Shown here: positions 1-3,373 of the stretch, piece by piece | How positions within the stretch are numbered: the stretch's first letter is position 1 | Layout: the number at the start of each line of letters is the position of its first letter | Origin: an uncultured Mycoplasmatota bacterium | GTDB taxonomy: Bacteria > Bacillota_I > Bacilli_A > RF39 > UBA660 | Reading direction: 5' to 3' | Length of the DNA stretch: 5,075 nt | Assembly (NCBI GenBank): GCA_900552975.1 | Contig: UWSL01000102.1 | Coordinates: 1-5,075 of the forward strand | Made by a program: the position numbers and the translations under genes | Notes under the pieces: generated by a model | Database searches by the model: none | Told to the model about the DNA's origin: nothing | The model's input: only the letters and a program-made list of their open reading frames with translations

Positions 1-888
1 AATTCCATTTTTAGAAGCACCACCTATACCGCCAAAGAAGCTTAAAGGAACAGATATTACTAAAGCACATGGACAAGATATTACAAGGAAGGTCATAGCA
101 CGTTTGATACAAGCTATAAAGGTTAGGTCTTTAAAGATTAATGGTGGAATAAGAGCTAATAATAAAGCTGATATTACAACAATCGGTGTATAATAACGAG
201 CAAATTTAGTTATAAAGTCTTCTGATTTAGATTTTTTATTACTTGCATTTTCAACAAGATCAAGTATTTTAGATGCTGTTGATTGACTAAATTCTTTAGT
301 CACTTTAACTGTTAAGACACTTGTTTTATTAATACATCCACTTAATATTTCATCATCTTTATTTACCTTACGAGGTACAGATTCACCAGTTAAAGCAACT
401 GTATCTAGATAGCTATTCCCTTCAATAACTATACCATCTAAAGGTACTTTTTCTCCTGGTTTTACTAGGATAATATCCCCAATATTTACTTCTTCAGGAC
501 TAACTTTTTTATATTTTTCACCATTTTTTAAGTTGGCATAATCAGGACGAATATCCATTAATTCAGTAATTGATTTACGGGATGATGCAACTGCATAACT
601 TTGAAATAATTCTCCTACTTGATATAGAAGCATAACTAAGACACCTTCTAAATATTCACCAGTTAGAAAAGCTCCAATAGTAGCAATGGTCATTAAAAAG
701 TTTTCATCAAATACTTCTCCATGAAAAATATTTGTTGCAGCTTTTTTGATAATTGGATAACCAACGATAAGGTAAGCTACAATGAAGAGAATTGTTTTAA
801 TTATATTAAGAGGAATTAAAAGAGAAATAACAACAATTATTGAAGAAATAATTATTTTATTTAAATTCCTTTTATCTTTTTTACTCAT
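1..888 (-). CDS. P1B-type metal-exporting ATPase (Zn/Cd/Pb type), N-terminal 296 residues, cut by window edge
   Basis: This is the front half of a CadA/ZntA-like P-type ATPase, which pumps divalent soft metals (Zn, Cd, Pb) out of the cytoplasm using ATP. I translated it by hand: 296 codons run in frame to base 1. Visible parts are two N-terminal membrane helices (about 11-29 and 31-48), a third and fourth helix (about 63-98) with the ZntA-like GEYLEG and GELFQSYA segments, and the actuator domain with PGEKVPLDG (144-152) and the dephosphorylation motif TGES (167-170). A further helix follows (about 230-252), then the metal-binding helix SCPCALVIS with CPC at 272-274. The DKTGT, nucleotide-binding and C-terminal helices lie beyond the window, so this is incompleteness of the window, not gene decay. 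There is no fused HMA domain; that domain is the separate gene just upstream. The start at 888 is set by AAGGTGG (894-900) five nt before ATG, and this site overlaps the upstream stop codon. Exact metal preference is inferred; CPC fits Zn/Cd/Pb and also some Cu pumps, but the flanking sequence looks CadA-like. Confidence 0.93.
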   Translation of the reverse strand, partial: MSKKDKRNLNKIIISSIIVVISLLIPLNIIKTILFIVAYLIVGYPIIKKAATNIFHGEVFDENFLMTIATIGAFLTGEYLEGVLVMLLYQVGELFQSYAVASSRKSITELMDIRPDYANLKNGEKYKKVSPEEVNIGDIILVKPGEKVPLDGIVIEGNSYLDTVALTGESVPRKVNKDDEILSGCINKTSVLTVKVTKEFSQSTASKILDLVENASNKKSKSEDFITKFARYYTPIVVISALLLALIPPLIFKDLTFIACIKRAMTFLVISCPCALVISVPLSFFGGIGGASKNGI

Positions 889-899
889 TTATACCACCT

Positions 900-1121
900 T
901 TAATCTAAAATTGTACAATCAGGTTCTACTTTATGACAAACTTTTTTTACTTCGTTCATAATTTCATCCATATTTTTGTCTTCTTCGATTTCAATAGTTA
1001 ATTTTTGAGTCATAAAGTTAACACTTATATTCTTGACTCCTTCTATTTTACTTATATTACTTTCCATTTTAGAAGCACAATTAGCGCAATCTAAATCACT
1101 TAAATTATATACTTTTTTCAT
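900..1121 (-). CDS. Free-standing heavy-metal-associated (HMA) domain protein
   Basis: This 73-residue protein is a single ferredoxin-like HMA domain, the type normally found fused to the N terminus of CadA-like ATPases. The metal-binding loop is DCANC (residues 11-15, with Cys12 and Cys15), followed by the family pattern KIEGVKNISVNF (25-36) and QKLTIEI (39-45). The C terminus adds Cys62-His63 and Cys69 (VCHKVEPDC), which could give further metal ligands. It is the first gene of the efflux operon and ends 11 nt before the ATPase, so it probably delivers metal to, or regulates, that pump. I chose ATG at 1121 rather than the in-frame GTG at 1130 because AGGAG (1130-1134) sits 8 nt before this ATG and would overlap the GTG. 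It is probably controlled by the double operator at 1197-1247. It could instead act as a general metallochaperone, but the adjacent ATPase without an HMA domain makes a split pump subunit the simplest reading. Confidence 0.9.
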   Translation of the reverse strand: MKKVYNLSDLDCANCASKMESNISKIEGVKNISVNFMTQKLTIEIEEDKNMDEIMNEVKKVCHKVEPDCTILD

Positions 1122-1129
1122 CACAAGCA

Positions 1130-1134
1130 CTCCT
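1130..1134 (-). promoter_or_regulatory. Ribosome binding site deciding the HMA gene start
   Basis: AGGAG on the minus strand lies 8 nt before ATG at 1121. The upstream GTG (1130-1128) shares a base with this site and so is unlikely to be the initiator; GTG at 1124-1122 (5 nt spacing) is a weaker alternative. Confidence 0.75.
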
Positions 1135-1162
1135 GTTCTTATTATTTTTAATTCTTAAGTAA

Positions 1163-1192
1163 ATTATATACTATTTTATTAATTTAATGCAA
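1163..1192 (-). promoter_or_regulatory. Sigma-A-like promoter of the HMA/ATPase operon
   Basis: Minus-strand TTGCAT (1187-1192) and a perfect TATAAT (1163-1168) are separated by 18 nt. Transcription would begin near 1156, about 35 nt before the HMA start codon. The -35 box lies only a few bases from the left operator arm (1197-1213), so a bound repressor would block RNA polymerase. The -35 match is only partial (TTG plus weak positions). Confidence 0.65.
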
Positions 1193-1196
1193 TATA

Positions 1197-1247
1197 TTTG
1201 AATGAATGTTCAAATATATTTATATTATACTTGAACATTCATTCAAA
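1197..1247. promoter_or_regulatory. Double ArsR/SmtB-type operator in a perfect 17-bp inverted repeat
   Basis: The arms at 1197-1213 (TTTGAATGAATGTTCAA) and 1231-1247 are exact reverse complements separated by 17 nt of A/T. Each arm contains TGAA-N6-TTCA (1199-1212 and 1232-1245). This is the core found in SmtB/CzrA/CadC operators, for example the TGAA-N6-TTCA core of the SmtB 12-2-12 site. The two core centres are 33 bp apart, about three helical turns, so two repressor dimers could sit on the same DNA face. The element lies between the two facing promoters and is positioned to repress both. It is seen directly in the sequence; binding by the adjacent repressor is inference from family knowledge. 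Confidence 0.85.
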
Positions 1248-1259
1248 CGTCAAGGATAT

Positions 1260-1288
1260 TTGCATGTTTTATCATCTTAATTTATAAT
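1260..1288 (+). promoter_or_regulatory. Promoter of the ArsR-family repressor gene
   Basis: A perfect TATAAT (1283-1288) is preceded by TTGCAT (1260-1265) with a 17-nt spacer. The predicted start is near 1295, giving a leader of about 15 nt that carries the GAGGTGA ribosome site. The -35 is about 12 bp from the right operator arm, consistent with autorepression. The -35 match is weak (TTG only). Confidence 0.6.
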
Positions 1289-1309
1289 AAGTTTATTCGA
1301 GGTGACTTT

Positions 1310-1654
1310 ATGGAAGAAAATATGGTATTACATGATGAAAAGATGGTTAATGAAATAAAAATGAAAATGCCTGATTATAATATTATTACAGATCTATCGG
1401 ATTTTTTTAAGATTGTTGGTGATAGTACTAGATTACAAATTTTAATGGCTTTAGAACATGGGGAGTTATGTGTAAGTGATTTATCTTTTTTACTTAATAT
1501 GACTGTATCAGCTATTTCTCATCAACTAAAGGCATTAAGAGATGCTAAATTAGTAAAATTACGAAAGAATGGAAAGATTGTTTATTATTCACTTGATGAT
1601 AATCATATTAATGATTTATTGAGCGTATCTTTTGCTCATATAATGGAAAAATAG
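1310..1654 (+). CDS. ArsR/SmtB-family metal-sensing transcriptional repressor (zinc-type)
   Basis: This 114-residue winged-helix repressor binds operator DNA as a dimer and is released by metal. Family landmarks are DSTRLQILMAL (38-48), ELCVSDLS (52-59) before the helix-turn-helix, the recognition region TVSAISHQLKALRDAKLV (65-82), and the wing RKNGKIVYYSLDD (85-97). The C-terminal alpha5 metal site is intact: Asp97, His99, His110 and Glu113 have the same spacing as SmtB Asp104, His106, His117 and Glu120. The CadC-type alpha3N site needs paired cysteines (CVC), but here only Cys54 is present (CVS), so Zn (or Co/Ni) sensing is more likely than Cd/Pb sensing. The start is supported by GAGGTGA (1299-1305), 4 nt before ATG. 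It is divergent from the HMA/ATPase operon, whose control it presumably exerts through the operator at 1197-1247. Its stop codon lies inside the terminator shared with the convergent gene. Confidence 0.93.
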   Translation: MEENMVLHDEKMVNEIKMKMPDYNIITDLSDFFKIVGDSTRLQILMALEHGELCVSDLSFLLNMTVSAISHQLKALRDAKLVKLRKNGKIVYYSLDDNHINDLLSVSFAHIMEK

Positions 1655-1675
1655 CTAGAAAATCTAGCTATTTTT
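1647..1675. terminator. Bidirectional intrinsic terminator between convergent genes
   Basis: A perfect 13-bp stem (1647-1659 with 1663-1675) encloses an AAA loop. It has an A-tract on one side and a T-tract on the other, so each strand reads hairpin plus U-tract. On the + strand the T-rich run continues to about 1688. Both convergent stop codons (TAG at 1652-1654 and, on the minus strand, 1664-1666) are embedded in the stem. Confidence 0.88.
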
Positions 1676-2581
1676 ATATTTTTTTTGGTTAGGCGAATCT
1701 TCAAGTAATGATGAGACAATATCATTACGATTCGCAAAATTAACATTAGTAACATTAAAATTTTTACGAAAATAATTTTTTAAGAAAGCAATTTGTTCAG
1801 GAGTTTGAAGTGGTTTAGCTTCCCCTATAATTAATTCTTCCGTATCTTTTAGACCAATTACTTCCTTTAAGCCAAAAGCAGATGGCTTAATTTGTTCTTT
1901 ATTTATGGCATTTAAATCTAATAAGTTATCTTTAGTTATTTGGCCATTATATAAAGAAAAAATACGTTCAATAACATTATTACCAGTAAGTGGTGCATAA
2001 AGACGTGTATAGTCAGTTTCTTGGCCAATATCACTATTTAAATTATAATTATCAACTATTACAGAAATTTCTTTAGTAGATGAAGGTCGACTTATTTCTA
2101 TTGAACTTTTATAATCAGCTTCAACTTCTAAGAAAGTATGTTGTTCTAAAGCTGCTATTTGACCTAGGACATCTCCTTGAGGTAATTGAATTTTTAAGCG
2201 GTTAACGATTCTAGTAATTGTTTCTTCACTAAAAACCATTGAAGTTGAATAAAGATAACTTAAAGTAGGTTCTTTATCACTAGATTTATTGTTTAGATAT
2301 TTCTTTTCAGTTTTAATTAAATTTATTCCTAATTTTCGAAAGTCAATTATTTCTTCATGAACGATATTTCCTTGCAAAGTTGTAATAACTATTTCATTAG
2401 GTTTTACTTTAACAAACTTTAATGAGTCATTTTCTTTAGTTAAAGTTATTCTTTCTTTATCACTATTTATATAATCGATTTCATTAGGTTTTATTTTACT
2501 AATATGAAAACCTTCTAGTATTTGTGCAATAATTTTTCTTTTTTCTGATTGTTTTAGCATCATTGCTAATATTTTACGCAT
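1664..2581 (-). CDS. Hypothetical protein, 305 residues, unrecognised family
   Basis: I do not recognise this protein. It has no signal peptide and no membrane segment, so it is probably cytoplasmic. It contains no cysteine and no tryptophan. The N terminus is basic (MRKILAMMLKQSEKRK), followed by two beta-rich stretches that repeat the same motif, KPNEIDYI (31-38) and KPNEIVIT (60-67), exactly 29 residues apart. A predicted helical segment (119-147, SEETITRIVNRL and DVLGQIAALEQ) and a mixed alpha/beta C-terminal half (165-295) follow. The C-terminal tail is polar and lysine-rich. The start is supported by GGGGGA six nt before ATG. It is transcribed alone: its promoter lies at 2603-2631, and it ends in the hairpin shared with the repressor gene. 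Composition and codon use resemble the neighbours, with no sign of recent transfer. Length and lack of frame breaks indicate a real gene; the function is unknown. Confidence 0.85.
   Translation of the reverse strand: MRKILAMMLKQSEKRKIIAQILEGFHISKIKPNEIDYINSDKERITLTKENDSLKFVKVKPNEIVITTLQGNIVHEEIIDFRKLGINLIKTEKKYLNNKSSDKEPTLSYLYSTSMVFSEETITRIVNRLKIQLPQGDVLGQIAALEQHTFLEVEADYKSSIEISRPSSTKEISVIVDNYNLNSDIGQETDYTRLYAPLTGNNVIERIFSLYNGQITKDNLLDLNAINKEQIKPSAFGLKEVIGLKDTEELIIGEAKPLQTPEQIAFLKNYFRKNFNVTNVNFANRNDIVSSLLEDSPNQKKYKNS
2391..2493. repeat. 16-nt direct repeat inside the hypothetical gene
   Basis: ATTTCATTAGGTTTTA occurs at 2391-2406 and 2478-2493, exactly 87 nt (29 codons) apart in the same frame. 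It encodes the repeated protein motif KPNEI. The coordinates span both copies. It may mark an internal domain duplication or may be chance codon similarity. Confidence 0.7.
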
Positions 2582-2602
2582 TGTTATCCCCCATTTGCCA
2601 AT

Positions 2603-2631
2603 ATTTTAACTATCTTATTAATTAAATGCAA
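2603..2631 (-). promoter_or_regulatory. Promoter of the 305-residue hypothetical gene
   Basis: Minus-strand TTGCAT (2626-2631) and TAAAAT (2603-2608) have a 17-nt spacer and lie just downstream of the tRNA terminator. The surrounding 29 bases match the HMA-operon promoter region at 26 positions. No TGAA-N6-TTCA operator is present here. Confidence 0.6.
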
Positions 2632-2640
2632 GATATTTTT

Positions 2641-2674
2641 ATAAATAAAAAATATAGTTTTAACAACTATATTT
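2641..2674 (-). terminator. Intrinsic terminator of the tRNA-Glu gene
   Basis: A perfect 10-bp stem (2650-2659 with 2665-2674) with a 5-nt loop is followed on the minus strand by a T-rich run (2641-2652). It lies 10 nt past the CCA end of the tRNA. The stem is A/T-rich and so thermodynamically modest. Confidence 0.75.
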
Positions 2675-2684
2675 GCATTTCTTA

Positions 2685-2761
2685 TGGTGATCCGTATGGG
2701 GTTTGAACCCATGAATGTAACCTTGAGAGGGTTATGTGTTAGACCACTTCACCAACGGACC
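2685..2761 (-). tRNA. tRNA-Glu, anticodon CTC
   Basis: This is a complete 77-nt cloverleaf including an encoded CCA. The acceptor stem GGTCCGT pairs with ACGGATC (one G-U). The D-arm contains the GG pair (AGTGGTCTAA loop). The anticodon stem TAACC/GGTTA encloses the loop CTCTCAA, with anticodon CTC at 2725-2727, reading GAG (Glu). The T-arm ATGGG/CCCAT has the canonical loop TTCAAAC. The GGTCCGTTGGT 5' end is typical of Bacillota tRNA-Glu. It is a single-gene transcription unit between its own promoter and terminator. Confidence 0.97.
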
Positions 2762-2791
2762 GATAAATGTTATTTTTTTCATAACAATTTG

Positions 2792-2820
2792 ATTCTAACA
2801 TAATCTAGTTTTTTTGACAA
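2792..2820 (-). promoter_or_regulatory. Promoter of the tRNA-Glu gene
   Basis: TTGTCA (2815-2820) and TAGAAT (2792-2797) on the minus strand have an optimal 17-nt spacer, placing the start near 2785, about 24 nt before the mature tRNA. A weak 6-bp hairpin (2768-2773 with 2781-2786) lies in the 5' leader. Confidence 0.8.
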
Positions 2821-2839
2821 TAGTTTCAAAGATGATTTT

Positions 2840-2874
2840 AAAAAGATTAAGTTTGTTTGATGCTTAATCTTTTT
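2840..2874 (-). terminator. Intrinsic terminator of the holin-like gene
   Basis: A 12-bp perfect stem (2840-2851 with 2863-2874) with an 11-nt loop overlaps the last codons and TAA stop (2864-2866) of the holin-like gene. It ends in five T on the minus strand. The A-tract on the other arm means it may also work on the + strand. Confidence 0.78.
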
Positions 2875-3271
2875 TATCTGATTTATTATTTTTTTCATTA
2901 AAGATTGCTAACGATGAAATAATGATATCAGGAAGTTTTATTCCTAATTGTGAACAATTTTCTAAGATAGATATTAATTCGTTAAAGATTAAGGAATAAA
3001 TAGTTAAGTTTCTGATGGAATTACCAACATCTAATATATTACCTAAAATAACTGCAACAGCTACTATTACAAAATAGCAAAATTTTTTAAAGATACCCTT
3101 TAGGCCAACACTACTATTTAATTTTTTCTTTAAAATAGCACGACATAAACCAGTTAAATAATCTAGAATTATTACCGTAAGTAAATATTTCATATTAAGG
3201 TCAATATGACCAAATAAGAAGAAAATTGTTGAACAAGCTATTCCAAATGCAGTGGAAATCATTAAAGTCAT
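2864..3271 (-). CDS. Phage-holin-family membrane protein (TcdE / toxin-secretion holin type)
   Basis: This 135-residue protein resembles the Phage_holin_4 / toxin-secretion holin family. Its members form lesions in the cytoplasmic membrane for phage lysis or, in clostridia, help release large toxins. Visible features are a first membrane helix (about 3-22), a second (about 28-47) carrying DYLTGL (37-42), and the basic loop KKKLNSSVGLKGI (48-60), the strongest family signature. A third hydrophobic segment (about 64-80) and NELISILEN (97-105) follow, with GIKLP (110-114) and a charged lysine-rich tail. The start at 3271 is chosen because AAGGAGGT (3279-3286) lies 7 nt upstream. A longer reading from ATG at 3289 would place that site inside the coding sequence and has no ribosome site of its own. 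No endolysin, terminase or other phage gene is next to it. The upstream gene encodes a wall-anchored LRR protein with its own terminator, so co-transcription is doubtful; I found no convincing promoter of its own. Family assignment is good; the biological role here is open. Confidence 0.87.
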   Translation of the reverse strand: MTLMISTAFGIACSTIFFLFGHIDLNMKYLLTVIILDYLTGLCRAILKKKLNSSVGLKGIFKKFCYFVIVAVAVILGNILDVGNSIRNLTIYSLIFNELISILENCSQLGIKLPDIIISSLAIFNEKNNKSDKKD

Positions 3272-3278
3272 TTTTGGT

Positions 3279-3286
3279 ACCTCCTT
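3279..3286 (-). promoter_or_regulatory. Ribosome binding site that fixes the holin-like gene start
   Basis: AAGGAGGT, a near-perfect anti-Shine-Dalgarno match, is 7 nt before ATG at 3271. It shows that the ATG at 3289, upstream of the site, is not the real initiator. Confidence 0.88.
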
Positions 3287-3340
3287 CATCTTATTGTATG
3301 TGGAAGTTTTGACTAACGGATAGGTTTTTATTTAGATTAT

Positions 3341-3373
3341 AAAAAAAGCTATCACTTTCCAGTGATAGTTTTT
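3341..3373 (-). terminator. Intrinsic terminator of the LRR surface-protein gene
   Basis: An 8-bp stem (CTATCACT paired with AGTGATAG; 3349-3356 and 3361-3368) carries a GGAA tetraloop on the minus strand and is followed by a 7-T run (3341-3347). It starts at the TAA stop (3372-3374) of the LRR gene. Confidence 0.88.

Noticed and set aside
1122..1130. GTG at 1130 as start of the HMA gene (three extra residues)
   Set aside because: The AGGAG ribosome site overlaps this GTG; spacing is correct for ATG at 1121.
2768..2786. Small hairpin in the tRNA leader as a regulatory or T-box-like element
   Set aside because: It is only 6 bp of A/T pairs with a 7-nt loop; it is too short for any known riboswitch and readily arises by chance in this composition.
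2685..3271. Prophage or integrated element using the tRNA as attachment site
   Set aside because: No integrase, no duplicate of the tRNA 3' end and no other phage gene in the window; the holin alone is insufficient.
3272..3289. ATG at 3289 as start of the holin-like gene (six extra residues)
   Set aside because: The strong AAGGAGGT site would fall inside codons 2-4, and there is no ribosome site before 3289.
3336..3341. Perfect minus-strand TATAAT as a holin-gene promoter
   Set aside because: No acceptable -35 box lies 16-18 nt upstream (that position is the LRR terminator hairpin), and A/T-rich DNA yields such hexamers often.
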